Assembly (NCBI GenBank): GCA_027294455.1
Contig: JAPULZ010000160.1
Location: forward strand, 1 to 64,000
Direction: 5' to 3'
Length of the DNA: 64,000 bases
Source of the DNA: Gemmatimonadota bacterium
GTDB lineage: Bacteria; Gemmatimonadota; Gemmatimonadetes; Gemmatimonadales; GWC2-71-9
This document shows, piece by piece, positions 36,558 through 47,042 of the stretch. A program made the translations under genes and the position numbers. The notes beneath the pieces are model-generated. The model was not told where the DNA came from. It searched no databases and saw nothing but the letters and a program-made list of their open reading frames with translations. Each line of letters starts with the position of its first letter. The stretch's first letter is position 1.

Positions 36558-37982
36558 ATGCCGACTCGACCATCCATACCCGGGCTGCTCGCCGCGTTGG
36601 CGCTGTGGCCGGGACTGCTCTGTGCGCAGGACACGCGCACGTATCTATCCACCCGTGAACAGCGGTCTGAACTCACCATCACCGTGTACAATCAAAACTT
36701 CGGCCTGGTGCGCGAGGTGCGGGATCTCGCACTGGGCCGGGGCACGGTGGCGGTGGAGTTCCGGGACGTCGCAGCGCAGATCCAGCCCGAGACGGTGCAT
36801 ATCAGAACGCTCGTAAACGGCGACGGGTTGCGCGTCCTGGAGCAGAACTATCAGTACGATCTTCTCAGTCCCCAGAAGTTGTTGGAGAAGTACGTCGGGA
36901 GGGCCGTCACGGTGTATCGGGTCAACCCCGCAACGGGGCGCGAAGAGGAGTTCGCAGCCGAGGTCCTCTCGGTCAATCAGGGGACCATCCTGCGGATCGG
37001 CGACGAAATCACGTTCAATTTTCCGGGCCGGTTCTCGTTCCCCGAGATCCCTGGCAACCTCATCGCGAAGCCGACGCTCGTGTGGTTGGTCGAAAGCGAC
37101 GCGGAGGAGCAACGCCTCGAGGTGTCGTATCTCACACAGAATCTCAACTGGAAGGCCGATTACGTCATGGTGGTCAACGAAGACGACACCATGGCCGACA
37201 TCACCGGTTGGGTCACGCTCACCAATCAAAGTGGCGCGTCGTACGAGAACGCCAGACTCAAGCTGGTGGCAGGCGACGTGCAGCGCGTGACGCCGCAGGC
37301 GCGCGGGCGGATTATGTTCGAAGCGCCGCGCGCAGCGGCCGACATGGCCTTCGCCGAGGAATCATTCTTCGAATACCACCTATACACGTTGAGCCGCACC
37401 ACCACGCTACTCGACAACGAACAAAAGCAGGTCACGTTGCTGGAGGGTTCGGGAATCGGCGTGGAGAAGCGGTTGATCTTCCAGGGAGCTCCGTACTACT
37501 ATCGCGGATCCTACGGTCAGGTCGTGTCGAACCAAAAGGTCAGCGTGTACCTCGATTTCGACAACACCTCCGACAACGACCTGGGCGTGCCGCTTCCACG
37601 GGGCATCGTGCGCGTATATAAAGCGGATCCGTCCGGCGCCCAGCAGTTCATCGGCGAAGACCGGATTGACCACACACCCCGCGACGAGACCGTGCGCATC
37701 AAGATGGGCGAAGCGTTCGACGTCGTGGGCGACCGACGCCAAATGGATTACGATGTGATCAGCAGCTGTATCTCGGAAAGCACCTGGGAGATCACGCTGC
37801 GCAACCACAAGGACGACGCGACGGACGTGCAAGTCATCGAGCCCGCCGGCGGCGATTGGGATATCATCGCGTCCACCCACGAGGCCACACGGATCGATGC
37901 CAATACGTTTTCGTATACCGTCAGCGTGCCGGCGCGAGGTGAGACCAGCATCGAGTATCGGGTGAGAGTGCGATGGTGTTGA
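36558..37982 (+). CDS. DUF4139-domain exported protein
   Basis: Product of 474 residues. A Sec signal at residues 1-24 (PGLLAALALWPGLLCAQ) indicates export. The mature part is beta-rich. Hallmarks of the DUF4139 family are LTITVYNQNFGLVREVR at the start, FPEIPGNLIAKPTLVWLV, SYLTQNLNWKADYVMVVNE and LGVPLPRGIVRVYKADPSG. The family is widespread but has no established function; the domain is also found in mucoidy-inhibitor-like proteins. It stands 76 bases after mgtE with its own strong ribosome site, and meaB starts 7 bases after it. A link to acyl-CoA metabolism is not suggested by its location outside the cell. Confidence 0.85.
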   Translation: MPTRPSIPGLLAALALWPGLLCAQDTRTYLSTREQRSELTITVYNQNFGLVREVRDLALGRGTVAVEFRDVAAQIQPETVHIRTLVNGDGLRVLEQNYQYDLLSPQKLLEKYVGRAVTVYRVNPATGREEEFAAEVLSVNQGTILRIGDEITFNFPGRFSFPEIPGNLIAKPTLVWLVESDAEEQRLEVSYLTQNLNWKADYVMVVNEDDTMADITGWVTLTNQSGASYENARLKLVAGDVQRVTPQARGRIMFEAPRAAADMAFAEESFFEYHLYTLSRTTTLLDNEQKQVTLLEGSGIGVEKRLIFQGAPYYYRGSYGQVVSNQKVSVYLDFDNTSDNDLGVPLPRGIVRVYKADPSGAQQFIGEDRIDHTPRDETVRIKMGEAFDVVGDRRQMDYDVISSCISESTWEITLRNHKDDATDVQVIEPAGGDWDIIASTHEATRIDANTFSYTVSVPARGETSIEYRVRVRWC

Positions 37983-37989
37983 AGCTCAC

Positions 37990-38991
37990 TTGTCAGATGG
38001 GGGGCCGTTGCCGAACATCGATGAGCTGATAGCGGGTGTAAAGAACAACGACATCCAGGCTCTCGCCCGCGCCATCTCCACCGTTGAGGATCGCCGGCCC
38101 GGTTTCGAGGCTCTCCTCTCCGGGCTGCATCCGGACGTGGGGTCCGCCTACCGCGTCGGCATCACCGGGTCACCGGGCGTCGGCAAGTCCACCCTCATCG
38201 AGCAGCTCGTACGCGCGTACCGCGACACCGGGTTGACCGTTGCCGTCGTCGCGGTCGATCCGACGAGCCCCTTTACGGGGGGTGCGTTGTTGGGCGACCG
38301 CATTCGCATGAAGACCCTCTCGAGTGACGACGGGGTCTTCATCCGGTCGATGGCCACGCGGGGAGCGCCGGGAGGGCTGGCCATGACCACTCGCGAAGTG
38401 TGTGACGTGCTGGATGCGTTCGGGTTCGAGCGCATCATCGTGGAAACGGTAGGGGTCGGCCAGTCCGAACTGGCCATCGCTCACACGGCCGACACCGCGG
38501 TGCTGGTCATGATGCCCGAATCCGGGGACGGGGTGCAGCTGCTCAAGGCCGGGGTCATGGAGATCGCCGATGCCTACGTCGTGAACAAGGGGGACCGGCC
38601 GGGTGCCGAGGCCCTCATGCACGAGATTCGGAGCATGCTCGACATCCGTGCCAGCATCGCGGCAGATGCCGCACCGATCCCCGCCTGGAACCCCCCGGTC
38701 CTTCGGACCGTTGCCATCGAGGGCGAAGGGATCGACGAGGTGCGGGAGGCGATCGAGAACCACGCAATCGCCATGCGGGAATCGGGACTGTTGGAGGATC
38801 GGCGGCGAGCCCGGTTGCGGGAGCACACCAGGGAGGTAGTCGAGCGCGCGGTCGTGCAAGCGTTGTGGCAGGGCACCGGGGCGGGCGAACGCCTGGCCGG
38901 CGGTGTGGAGGAGGTCTTGTCCGGAGAACGCAGTCCCTATGACTTGGCCAACGCAATCATTGCCGACACGTTGGAAACCTCGGTCGACTGA
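37990..38991 (+). CDS. meaB: MeaB/ArgK-type GTPase (methylmalonyl-CoA mutase chaperone)
   Basis: G3E-family GTPase of 333 residues that protects and reloads adenosylcobalamin in methylmalonyl-CoA mutase. Motifs are Walker A GITGSPGVGKSTL, AVDPTSPFTGGALLGDRIRM, IVETVGVGQSE and VNKGDRPGAE. The older name ArgK (arginine transport kinase) is not favoured. The TTG start is 7 bases after the DUF4139 stop and gives normal length. The B12-binding subunit of the mutase is the next gene, which supports the assignment. The mutase catalytic subunit is not in this window. Confidence 0.94.
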   Translation: MSDGGPLPNIDELIAGVKNNDIQALARAISTVEDRRPGFEALLSGLHPDVGSAYRVGITGSPGVGKSTLIEQLVRAYRDTGLTVAVVAVDPTSPFTGGALLGDRIRMKTLSSDDGVFIRSMATRGAPGGLAMTTREVCDVLDAFGFERIIVETVGVGQSELAIAHTADTAVLVMMPESGDGVQLLKAGVMEIADAYVVNKGDRPGAEALMHEIRSMLDIRASIAADAAPIPAWNPPVLRTVAIEGEGIDEVREAIENHAIAMRESGLLEDRRRARLREHTREVVERAVVQALWQGTGAGERLAGGVEEVLSGERSPYDLANAIIADTLETSVD

Positions 38992-39056
38992 CACGGATAT
39001 GACGATCTCACAATAGCTTGTCTCGTTCTTGGGGCAGCACTAGCTTCCCCCGCAGT

Positions 39057-39497
39057 ATGGCGAAATTCCCTCAACGGGCCGCAACCGGCGCCACCCGGCG
39101 GCCGATTCGGGTTCTCGTCGCAAAGCCGGGGCTCGACGGACACGACCGGGGAGCCAAGATTGTGGCCACGGTGCTACGTGACGCCGGTATGGAGGTGATC
39201 TATACGGGCCTGCACCAGACACCCGAATCGATCGTCGACGCCGCCGTGCAAGAAGATGCCGACGTGGTCGGGCTGTCCATTCTCAGTGGTGCCCATATGA
39301 CCTTGGTTCCTCGGATTCACGAGCTCCTGGTACAGCAGGGGCGGGAAGATGCGTTGCTCGTCGTGGGCGGCATCATTCCTCAGGACGACATGGCGGCCCT
39401 GCAAGACCAGGGCGTGGCCCGATTCTTCGGGCCCGGCACACCGACCGGCGAGATCGTGGACTATATCAAGACCTGGGCAACGAGTCGGCCCGAGTGA
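39057..39497 (+). CDS. Methylmalonyl-CoA mutase cobalamin-binding subunit (small, stand-alone)
   Basis: Stand-alone B12-binding domain of 146 residues. The Asp-x-His-x-x-Gly motif is D27-G-H29-D-R-G in [14 protein letters not shown], where His29 replaces the lower B12 ligand. [11 protein letters not shown] and [10 protein letters not shown] are the other cobalamin contacts. It needs a separate catalytic subunit, as in split mutases, to convert methylmalonyl-CoA to succinyl-CoA. A TAGCTT box 10 bases before the ATG may start a leaderless message. The ATG is preferred over an upstream TTG that adds no conserved sequence. It overlaps the carboxylase gene by GTGA. Confidence 0.92.
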   Translation: MAKFPQRAATGATRRPIRVLVAKPGLDGHDRGAKIVATVLRDAGMEVIYTGLHQTPESIVDAAVQEDADVVGLSILSGAHMTLVPRIHELLVQQGREDALLVVGGIIPQDDMAALQDQGVARFFGPGTPTGEIVDYIKTWATSRPE

Positions 39498-41104
39498 GCA
39501 GCCCCGCCGCGAAGTCCAGCAACCGTCTCAGGGAGCTCACCGACGAGTATCTCGAGATCGCCGTGCGCATCCGAGAGGCGGGCGGGGCCGCCAAAGTCCA
39601 AAAGCAACACGATCAAGGCAAGCTCACCGCCCGGGAACGCCTCGCGCTGCTGTGCGATCCCGGTAGTCTGTCCCTCGAAGTGGGGCTGCTCGTCGCCTAC
39701 GACCAATACGACGGCCTAGCCCCGGCAGCGGGCGTCGTCACGACGGTGGGCTTGGTCCGCGACCGCCCCGTGGTCATCGTGGCCAACGACGCCACCGTCA
39801 AGGCCGGCTCGTGGTGGCCCGAGACCATCAAGAAGATCCTGCGCGCGCAGGAGATCGCGATGCGTCAGCGTATTCCGATTATTTATCTGGTCGATTCCGC
39901 TGGCGTGAACCTCCCCTACCAGGGCGGGGTCTTTCCCGGACAGTACGGGGCATCCAGAATCTTCTATTACAACTCCATCATGCGGCGTTACCTCCACGTC
40001 CCCCAGATCAGCGCGGTCATGGGCCCGTGTATCGCGGGCGGCGCGTATCTGCCGGCGTTGTCCAACGTCATTTTCATGGTCGAGGGCACGTCGTTCATGG
40101 GTCTTGGTGGTCCCAACCTGGTGAAAGGCGCAACGGGGCAAGAGGTGGACGGCGAAGAACTGGGTGGCGCCCAAACCCACACGGTCAAGAGCCAGGTAGC
40201 TCACTATCGCGCGGCCGACGACGCGGAGTGCATCTCCAAGATCCGGGACTACGTCGCCCGACTGCCTCGGTCCTCACCCACTGTGGTCCGCACCGCCGGC
40301 CGCCAGGCGGGACGTCCCGCATCGGATCTGTACGACCTGCTTCCCAACGACCACCGGATGGCGTACGACATGCGGGACGTCCTGGCATGCCTGCTGGACG
40401 ACGGGACCATGGACGAGTTCCAACCCGATGTCGGCGGCGAGATGTTGTGCGGCCACGGCGCCGTCGACGGCTCCCCCGTCGCCGTGATCGCGAACCAGCG
40501 GGGCATCATCAAGCGCGGTCCGGGCGAGCGGTCCCACTTCGGCGGCATCGTGTATACCGACAGCGCCGAAAAGGCGGCGTATTTCATCGAGACGGCCAGC
40601 CGCGAGGGCATGCCGTTGTTGTTTGTCCAGGACGTGAGCGGGTTCATGGTGGGTCCGGAGGCCGAGCATTCCGGCATCATTCGCTCGGGCGCCCGGTTCG
40701 TGGAGGCGATGGCGACCGCCGTCGTTCCGAAAATCGTGCTGACCGTAAACCATGCGTCCGGGGCGGGGTACTACGCGATGGCGGGCCAGGGTTTCGATCC
40801 CGACTTCATCCTGTCCTGGCCCACGGGCCGCATGGGGGTCATGGAGGGCGAGTCGGCGGTGTCAGCAGTGTTCGGCAGCAAGGCCAATGACCCGGCGCTG
40901 GTCCAGGACGTGCAGCAGATGCGGGACGATTACGAACATCAACTCGACGCCAAATTCGCCGCGGCACGCGGATACGTCGACGCCATCGTGACACCGGAGG
41001 AAACGCGCGACCAACTGGCCTTCGCACTCCGCACCGTTGCGGAGTACTCGGGCCCCCATCTTGGCGCATTCGTTCTACCACCTTTCGACATACGCAAATC
41101 ATGA
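39494..41104 (+). CDS. Acyl-CoA carboxylase carboxyltransferase (beta) subunit
   Basis: Crotonase-fold carboxyltransferase of 536 residues, moving CO2 from biotin to an acyl-CoA. Motifs are [55 protein letters not shown] and [20 protein letters not shown]. It resembles methylcrotonyl-, geranyl- and propionyl-CoA carboxylase beta subunits about equally, so the substrate is open. MeaB and the mutase subunit upstream favour propionyl-CoA; AtuA and the hydratase downstream favour methylcrotonyl- or geranyl-like substrates. No biotin carboxylase or biotin carrier gene is in view. It overlaps the protease gene by ATGA. Confidence 0.9.
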   Translation: MSSPAAKSSNRLRELTDEYLEIAVRIREAGGAAKVQKQHDQGKLTARERLALLCDPGSLSLEVGLLVAYDQYDGLAPAAGVVTTVGLVRDRPVVIVANDATVKAGSWWPETIKKILRAQEIAMRQRIPIIYLVDSAGVNLPYQGGVFPGQYGASRIFYYNSIMRRYLHVPQISAVMGPCIAGGAYLPALSNVIFMVEGTSFMGLGGPNLVKGATGQEVDGEELGGAQTHTVKSQVAHYRAADDAECISKIRDYVARLPRSSPTVVRTAGRQAGRPASDLYDLLPNDHRMAYDMRDVLACLLDDGTMDEFQPDVGGEMLCGHGAVDGSPVAVIANQRGIIKRGPGERSHFGGIVYTDSAEKAAYFIETASREGMPLLFVQDVSGFMVGPEAEHSGIIRSGARFVEAMATAVVPKIVLTVNHASGAGYYAMAGQGFDPDFILSWPTGRMGVMEGESAVSAVFGSKANDPALVQDVQQMRDDYEHQLDAKFAAARGYVDAIVTPEETRDQLAFALRTVAEYSGPHLGAFVLPPFDIRKS

Positions 41105-44058
41105 ACACTACCCCCAAGACGAGAATCTTCCCTGTGCTGGCGCTGGCATTCCTCTGGCTGGGAGGGTGTGCGCGCCCCGGTGGACCTCCCGCGCCGGCCG
41201 GTCCAGCGCCACCCGCAGACGGCAACGCTCAAGGCGAGGGAGACGGAGAGACCGACCCCGAGGAAGGAGCGGCTGCACGCCCCGTTGCGCGGCGCGCCCG
41301 CGATCCCATCATTCCCGCTCGCCAGGCCCTGCTGCGGGGGTTCATGCCCCTCTCGAGCACCGGGATCACGGCGTTTCTCCGAGACAACCCCACGTTCGAC
41401 GGGCGCGGCGTCCTGATCGGGATTCTCGACAGCGGCATCGACCTCGGATTGCCGGGGTTCGCCAGCACGACCACGGGCGACACCAAGGTGCTCGACGCCC
41501 GGGATTTCTCCGGGGAAGGACGCATTGCTCTGGAGCGCATCGCCGTGCGGGGCGACACGGTCGTGTACCACGGCGAGACGTTCCTCGGATTTGGCCGGAT
41601 CGCGACCTTCGCGAGCCCGCCGTACTACGCGGGGCTGTTTCGCGAGCTCCCCTTGGGGGAGGCGCCCGCGGCGGACGTCAACGAGAACGGGACGACCACC
41701 GACGAGCTCGTGGTGGTGGTCGTACGGGGATCGAGCGGATGGGCCGTGGTCACTGACACCGACGGCGACGGCCGGCTCGACGATGAACAGCTGATTCACG
41801 ATTTCTCCGTGGCGTCCGAGACGTTTACTTATTCGGTGCGGACCGATGAGCCCGGTAAGGGGCCCATGACCCTTGCCGCCAACTTCCAAGAGGCGAACGG
41901 GCTACCGGTGCTCGATCTCTTCTTCGACAACTCCGCCCACGGCAGCCACGGGGCCGGCATCGCCGCCGGCCACGACATGTTCGATGTCGAGGGATTCAAC
42001 GGGGCGGCCCCCGGTGCTCAACTGCTCGCGTTGAAGATCGCCAACAATGCGCGTGGAGGGATTTCCGTCACGGGCAGCATGTTGCGCGCCATGAACTATG
42101 CGGCCGACTATGCCCGGCAACGCGGCTTGCCGTTGATTCTCAACATGAGCTTCGGCGTGGGCAATGAAGACGAGGGCCATGCGGCCATCGATTCCTTGGT
42201 GAACGAGTTCGCCCTCAAGTACCCGGGCATTCTGTTCGTCATCAGCGTCAGCAACGAAGGGCCCGGGGTGTCCACGGTCGGCTTCCCGGGATCGGCTGAA
42301 CACGTTCTCTCGGCGTGCGCTCTCATTCCCGGCGCGTTTTCCGGACCGCGGCCGGCCGGTCTCGCCACGGACTCCGACGTGATCGCCGACTTCAGCTCGC
42401 GAGGCGGCGAGGTCGGTAAGCCCGATCTCTGCGCACCAGGCGTGGCGTTTTCCAACGTCCCGCCGTGGAATACCGGTCAGGAAGTTTCGGGCGGCACGAG
42501 CATGGCGGCTCCGCACCTGGCCGGTGCGGCCGCCCTCTTGCAGTCCGCCCGGGTGCAAAGCGGCAGGCCCGCGCGCGCCATCGACCTGCGGCAAGCGCTC
42601 ATCGCTTCGGCGCGGCCCGCCCGAGGCGGTACGTTCATCGACATGGGCACAGGTGTCCCGAACGTGGCGGCGGCGCACGCGTGGCTCTCGGCGGGCCATC
42701 AGGCCGGCGTCTATTCCATCCGGTCGCTCCCGGACGGAGGAAATACGTCTCGCCACGACGGCGCATACCGGCGGGGCGGCCTCGCCTCGGTCGGCGACAC
42801 CATCCAGCGGTTCGAAGTGCGCTCGGTCGCCGGGCAGCCGGCGGCGCAATTCATCCTCAGGTCCGATCAGCGGTGGCTGCGGGCGCCCGACATTTTCGAG
42901 TTGCGCGGAGGTCCCGCCACGGTGGAGCTGCGCTACGACCAACGACGCCTGCGGACGCCGGGACTCTACGTGGGGACGGTCGCTGCCATTCCCGCCAGCG
43001 ATACCGTGGCCGGTCCGGCGTTTCGACTCGTAAACACCGTGATCATTCCCCAGTCCCTGGACCAGCCGTTTGTCGAGGGACGCGATCTCGGCCCGGGAAG
43101 GCTCCGGCGGTATTTCTTCGACGTGCCCGCGAACGCGGGTGGGCTGACCGTGGAGATGGAATTGCGCTACCGCACGCAGGTCGGGTCCCTCTTCTTGTTC
43201 GAGCCCAACGGACAGCCCTTCCGGGGAGGCAGCAATCTCGAAGCCGGCGGGCGAGACGGGCCGAAGGTGACCATGGTCGTATCGGCCCAGGATCTGATTC
43301 CGGGCGTGTACGAGGCGGTGGTCGTCGCACCCGAAGCAAGCGCCTTGTCATTCGACATCCGAGCCGCGTTGCCACGTTACACCATCGACGAGATTGTATC
43401 GGAGGCGGGCCCGACGGTCACCGTGCGCAAACGGGCCAACGCGCCGGAATTGATCCAGGATGCCGCGCTGTTTCAGCGCAGCGATAGCATGCCGGCGACC
43501 ATCGACGACGTTCGTGTCTCGGCGCGCGCCGTCGGTGCCGTCCGCACACTACGGATCACGGGGCAGCGCTCGCAGGTCGAGTGGATCCCGATCGAGGTTC
43601 CGGAGTGGGCCAGGAAGGTGGTGGTCGATGTGAAGATGTCCAAAGCCCAGTGGAACAGCATGACGGACTTTGGCGTGACGTTGTTTGATTCGGTCGGCGC
43701 GCAGGTCGGGCATGGGCCATTGACGTATGCGTTTGGGCGTGCGGAGTTCGAGATCAGCCGGCGCGATCGGGGCACCACCCTCCAGCTCGAACTCTTCCCG
43801 GCGTTTGCCCACATGGAACCGCCACCGACGTGGAACGTCGAGGCCACCATCTACCTGATGGCGGGGAGGCCGGTGCCTCTGGTAGCCGCGGATTCCGGCA
43901 GCACGACCGTGTCGCCGGAGGTCGGCGCCCCGATCCAGATTCGGTTCGCACCGCCTGACACCGCGCGTCGCATGCCGGCCGGGTTCGTCCCCCTCATCGA
44001 AGTGGAAGCGAACCCTGCCGCCGGCGCCTCGGCGAAGCGACGCGCGCGTACGAACTAA
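41101..44058 (+). CDS. Secreted subtilisin-family (S8) lipoprotein, TPP-II-like
   Basis: Product of 985 residues. A signal with lipobox LGGC predicts a lipid anchor at Cys23, followed by a Gly/Pro/Glu linker. The subtilase domain carries Asp110 ([11 protein letters not shown]), His280 ([13 protein letters not shown]) and Ser467 ([13 protein letters not shown]). About 170 residues separate Asp from His, and GVAPG-like [20 protein letters not shown] follows. That layout recalls tripeptidyl-peptidase II. Two or more beta-sandwich domains make up the last 450 residues. It should digest peptides outside the cytoplasm. Its start is inside the stop of the carboxylase gene, an unusual pairing of an exported protease with a cytoplasmic CoA enzyme. 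Confidence 0.9.
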   Translation: MNTTPKTRIFPVLALAFLWLGGCARPGGPPAPAGPAPPADGNAQGEGDGETDPEEGAAARPVARRARDPIIPARQALLRGFMPLSSTGITAFLRDNPTFDGRGVLIGILDSGIDLGLPGFASTTTGDTKVLDARDFSGEGRIALERIAVRGDTVVYHGETFLGFGRIATFASPPYYAGLFRELPLGEAPAADVNENGTTTDELVVVVVRGSSGWAVVTDTDGDGRLDDEQLIHDFSVASETFTYSVRTDEPGKGPMTLAANFQEANGLPVLDLFFDNSAHGSHGAGIAAGHDMFDVEGFNGAAPGAQLLALKIANNARGGISVTGSMLRAMNYAADYARQRGLPLILNMSFGVGNEDEGHAAIDSLVNEFALKYPGILFVISVSNEGPGVSTVGFPGSAEHVLSACALIPGAFSGPRPAGLATDSDVIADFSSRGGEVGKPDLCAPGVAFSNVPPWNTGQEVSGGTSMAAPHLAGAAALLQSARVQSGRPARAIDLRQALIASARPARGGTFIDMGTGVPNVAAAHAWLSAGHQAGVYSIRSLPDGGNTSRHDGAYRRGGLASVGDTIQRFEVRSVAGQPAAQFILRSDQRWLRAPDIFELRGGPATVELRYDQRRLRTPGLYVGTVAAIPASDTVAGPAFRLVNTVIIPQSLDQPFVEGRDLGPGRLRRYFFDVPANAGGLTVEMELRYRTQVGSLFLFEPNGQPFRGGSNLEAGGRDGPKVTMVVSAQDLIPGVYEAVVVAPEASALSFDIRAALPRYTIDEIVSEAGPTVTVRKRANAPELIQDAALFQRSDSMPATIDDVRVSARAVGAVRTLRITGQRSQVEWIPIEVPEWARKVVVDVKMSKAQWNSMTDFGVTLFDSVGAQVGHGPLTYAFGRAEFEISRRDRGTTLQLELFPAFAHMEPPPTWNVEATIYLMAGRPVPLVAADSGSTTVSPEVGAPIQIRFAPPDTARRMPAGFVPLIEVEANPAAGASAKRRARTN

Positions 44059-44101
44059 CACGGTACTGCCTAGCGAACCTTTCCACGCATCGGAAACATT
44101 C

Positions 44102-45469
44102 GTGCACGACATCGTTCGAATCGCCTCAGGACAGGGATTCTGGGGCGACTGGCTCGAGGCGCCCGTCCGCCAGGTGGAGGGTGGCGAGATCGACTATCTC
44201 ATGATGGACTACCTGGCCGAGGTGACCATGTCCATCATGCAGAAACAGCGATCGCGGGATGCCAGCCTCGGCTACGCGAAGGACTTCGTGCCTCTCATGC
44301 GGCGACTCCTTCCGTCGCTGGTGAAGAAGCGCATCCGGGTCACCGCCAACGCCGGAGGTGTGAATCCCCGCGCGTGTGCCGACGCCGTGCTTGCGGAGGC
44401 CCGGGACCTCGGATTGGCGGGCAAGGTCAAGCTTGGGATCGTCATGGGCGACGACATCATCGATCGCCTCGACGCGTTGCTGGCCGCGGGCCATTCGTTG
44501 CGCAACATGGAGACGGGCGCGCCGCTGGAAACGGTGCTCGACTCCGTGCAGAGCGCCAACGCCTACCTGGGTGCGTGGCCCCTCGTGAAAGGTCTGCAGG
44601 CCGGCGCCGACATTCTCATCACCGGCCGGGTAACCGACACCGGTTTGACGCTGGCACCGATGATCCACGAATTCGGTTGGCCGGCGGATGATTGGGATCG
44701 GCTCGCGGCGGGCACCGTCGCCGGGCACATCATCGAATGCGGCGCGCAATGCTCGGGTGGCAACTGCCTGTTCAACTGGGAGCGCATCCCCGGCATGGAG
44801 GATCCGGGATACCCCATCATCGAGGCGGCCCCCGACGGCACGTTCACGGTCACCAAGCACGAGGGGACCGGCGGACGCGTATCGGTGCAGAGTGTCACCG
44901 AGCAGCTGCTCTATGAAATGGGGGACCCCACCAATTACATCACGCCCGACTGCATCGCCGATTTCACCACGATCGCGATCAAAGCCGGTGGCAAGAACCG
45001 GGTGCGGATCTCGGGTGTGCGGGGTGGTCCGGTGACCGATTCGCTGAAAGTCTCGATTTCGTTCTCGTATGGCTACAAGGCGGTGGGAACGCTGGTCTAC
45101 GCTTGGCCCGACGCCGTGAAGAAGGCGCGACGCGCCGATACGATCGTCCGGCGGCGCCTCGAGCATCTGGGGCTCGAGTTCGAGGAGATCCTGACGGAAC
45201 TGGTGGGGGTCGATGCCACGCATGGGCGGCTGGCCGGCAAACCAGACCCCAACATCGCAGAGGTCCAACTGCGTATCGGCGTGCGCGCCCGGGACCGGGC
45301 TTCCGTCGACCGCTTCTCCCGTGAGATGGCCCCGCTCATTCTGAACGGCCCCCCGAGCGTCACGGGGTTCGCGGGCGGCCGCCCGAAGGTGGAGGAGATC
45401 GTGGCGTACTGGCCGGCGTTGATCAAGAAAACAGAGATTCATCCGACCGTGCAGATACTGGAAGCGTAG
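44102..45469 (+). CDS. AtuA-family protein (DUF1446)
   Basis: Cytoplasmic protein of 455 residues with a GTG start. Family motifs are [60 protein letters not shown] and [16 protein letters not shown]. AtuA is required for acyclic terpene (citronellol/geraniol) use in Pseudomonas, but its reaction is not known. Many homologues occur in organisms that only break down leucine or other branched acids. Here the C-terminal AtuA-like domain is a separate gene 11 bases downstream. The carboxylase and hydratase on either side fit a beta-methyl-branched acyl-CoA route. Confidence 0.88.
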   Translation: MHDIVRIASGQGFWGDWLEAPVRQVEGGEIDYLMMDYLAEVTMSIMQKQRSRDASLGYAKDFVPLMRRLLPSLVKKRIRVTANAGGVNPRACADAVLAEARDLGLAGKVKLGIVMGDDIIDRLDALLAAGHSLRNMETGAPLETVLDSVQSANAYLGAWPLVKGLQAGADILITGRVTDTGLTLAPMIHEFGWPADDWDRLAAGTVAGHIIECGAQCSGGNCLFNWERIPGMEDPGYPIIEAAPDGTFTVTKHEGTGGRVSVQSVTEQLLYEMGDPTNYITPDCIADFTTIAIKAGGKNRVRISGVRGGPVTDSLKVSISFSYGYKAVGTLVYAWPDAVKKARRADTIVRRRLEHLGLEFEEILTELVGVDATHGRLAGKPDPNIAEVQLRIGVRARDRASVDRFSREMAPLILNGPPSVTGFAGGRPKVEEIVAYWPALIKKTEIHPTVQILEA

Positions 45470-45480
45470 GGAATCATCCG

Positions 45481-45846
45481 ATGGCGTTGAAAAAGGCACG
45501 CAAGGCACCGCGAACGAAAAAGGTCTCCTTGCTGCAGCTGGCCCATGCCCGGAGCGGCGACAAGGGCGATACGGCGAACGTCGGCCTCATTGCGCTCAAG
45601 CCCGAGTACTACCCGATACTGGAGCGTCGAGTCACGGCGGTGCGGGTCGCGAAGCATTTTCGGGGCGTCATCACCGGCGGCGTGGATCGCTACGAGCTTC
45701 CCAACCTGAACGCGCTCAACTTCATGCTCCACGGGGCGCTCGGCGGCGGCGGCACGTTGTCGCTCAAGACCGATGCGCAGGGCAAAGTGTTTTCGACGGC
45801 CTTGCTCAGAATGGAGATCGAGGTGCCGAGGAGCCTCCGTGTCTGA
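45481..45846 (+). CDS. AtuA-like C-terminal domain protein (stand-alone)
   Basis: Product of 121 residues matching the small ferredoxin-like domain that ends full-length AtuA proteins: LLQLAHARSGDKGDTANVGL, ITGGVDRYELPNLNALNFM and LHGALGGGGTLSLKTDAQGK. The first 18 residues are very basic and lie outside the domain. It probably binds the DUF1446 protein encoded just upstream to rebuild the complete AtuA. Its stop overlaps the hydratase start by 8 bases. Confidence 0.85.
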   Translation: MALKKARKAPRTKKVSLLQLAHARSGDKGDTANVGLIALKPEYYPILERRVTAVRVAKHFRGVITGGVDRYELPNLNALNFMLHGALGGGGTLSLKTDAQGKVFSTALLRMEIEVPRSLRV

Positions 45847-46600
45847 GCGGCTCACAACCGGACTGGATGATGCCGGGATCCTGACACTGCGACTCAATCG
45901 CCCGGAGAAGTGCAACGCCATGGACACGGCGATGGTCGAGGCCCTGCTCGCGGCACTCCAGGCCGCCGATCTGGACGCGGCCGTGAACGTGGTGCTGCTC
46001 CGCGGAGCGGGCAAGGACTTCTGCGCCGGCGCCGACCTGGCCGAGCTGCTCGCCTCGGCCGATCGATCCCAGGAAGAAAATGCCGCGAACGCGGGGTTGC
46101 TCGGCAGCGTGTTCGTCCGGATGCGTGAGCTGCCGAAGCCGGTGCTCGCCGTGGTGGAGGGCCGGGCCCTGGCCGGCGGATGCGGATTGGCGACGGCGTG
46201 CGACATGATTCTGGCGCACGAGGGGGCTACGTTTGGATATCCGGAGGTGCAGCGGGGCTTCGTGCCGGCCATGGTGATGGCCATGCTCAGAAGAGCGGTG
46301 GGGGAAAGGATCGCGTTCGACCTGGTCGCCACCGGCCGCCTGCTGACGGCTGCGGAGGCGGCCCGCGTCGGATTGGTGGCCCGCGTGATCGAGGCAGGGG
46401 ATTTCGAAGCTGCGGTGAACGAGGTCGCCGGCCGGCTGGCCTCCTCGAGCTCGACGGCACTGGCCCTCATCAAGAAACAGCTGTACGAACTCGACGGACG
46501 ATCGTTCGCGGACGGGATCCGGCTCGGGACCGAGGTCAACGCCCTGGCCAGAAGCACACCGGATTTCAAGCAGTCCGTCGCTCAATTCTTGAAGCAATAG
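45839..46600 (+). CDS. Enoyl-CoA hydratase/isomerase (crotonase family)
   Basis: Product of 253 residues with a GTG start inside the preceding stop. The oxyanion-hole motif is GKDFCAGADLAEL. The second region reads GRALAGGCGLATACD and then FGYPEVQRGFVPAMV. The Glu of the second active-site segment (YPEVQRG) is kept. The first catalytic Glu of classic hydratases (usual GGGCEL) is Gly here. Variants of this kind occur in methylglutaconyl-CoA or isohexenylglutaconyl-CoA hydratases, which fits the AtuA and carboxylase neighbours. The exact substrate is inferred. Confidence 0.88.
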   Translation: MSERLTTGLDDAGILTLRLNRPEKCNAMDTAMVEALLAALQAADLDAAVNVVLLRGAGKDFCAGADLAELLASADRSQEENAANAGLLGSVFVRMRELPKPVLAVVEGRALAGGCGLATACDMILAHEGATFGYPEVQRGFVPAMVMAMLRRAVGERIAFDLVATGRLLTAAEAARVGLVARVIEAGDFEAAVNEVAGRLASSSSTALALIKKQLYELDGRSFADGIRLGTEVNALARSTPDFKQSVAQFLKQ

Positions 46601-46606
46601 ATCACG

Positions 46607-46927
46607 ATGACGCTCATTTCATGTCCCGAATGCGGCAAAGACGTCTCGGATATGGCCGCGTCATGTCCGTGTTGCGGCTTCCCCGTCGCCGAGGGCATTC
46701 GCCAGATGGTTGCCGACGTTACCCAAGAGCGTTCGGCGAAATCAGCGCGGCAGCAGCATGCCGCCGCGCGATTCAAGGATTGGGGGGAGCGCTACGTCCA
46801 GCCTCAACGCGAACGACATTCGGACGACGACACCTTTCTCGATCGGCACTGGAAGCCGGTGATGGTTCTCTTTGTGGGCGTGATCGTCGTGTTACAGCTG
46901 CTGTGGGTCATGTCGCTGTACCGCTGA
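46607..46927 (+). CDS. Zinc-ribbon protein with C-terminal membrane anchor
   Basis: Product of 106 residues. ISCPECGKDVSDMAASCPCCGFPV is a two-CxxC zinc ribbon at the N terminus. A charged, probably helical middle follows, and one membrane helix ends the protein at about 83-104 (VMVLFVGVIVVLQLLWVMSL). With a tail anchor the zinc ribbon would face the cytoplasm. It starts 6 bases after the hydratase. No known function; it may simply close the operon. Confidence 0.75.
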   Translation: MTLISCPECGKDVSDMAASCPCCGFPVAEGIRQMVADVTQERSAKSARQQHAAARFKDWGERYVQPQRERHSDDDTFLDRHWKPVMVLFVGVIVVLQLLWVMSLYR

Positions 46928-47042
46928 GGCCGTGCATGCTCCGCACCGACACGAACTGCAGGGCCGGTAGTCTCGGACCTGAGCTGGATCTTGGTTGATG
47001 CGCAGTGCTGCCGGTGTGCTGTGCCTCGAGCGTCGCCAGAGA

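Noticed and set aside
46928-47042. Terminator between the convergent zinc-ribbon and barrel-like genes
   Set aside because: Only short, broken inverted repeats and no T tract on either strand.
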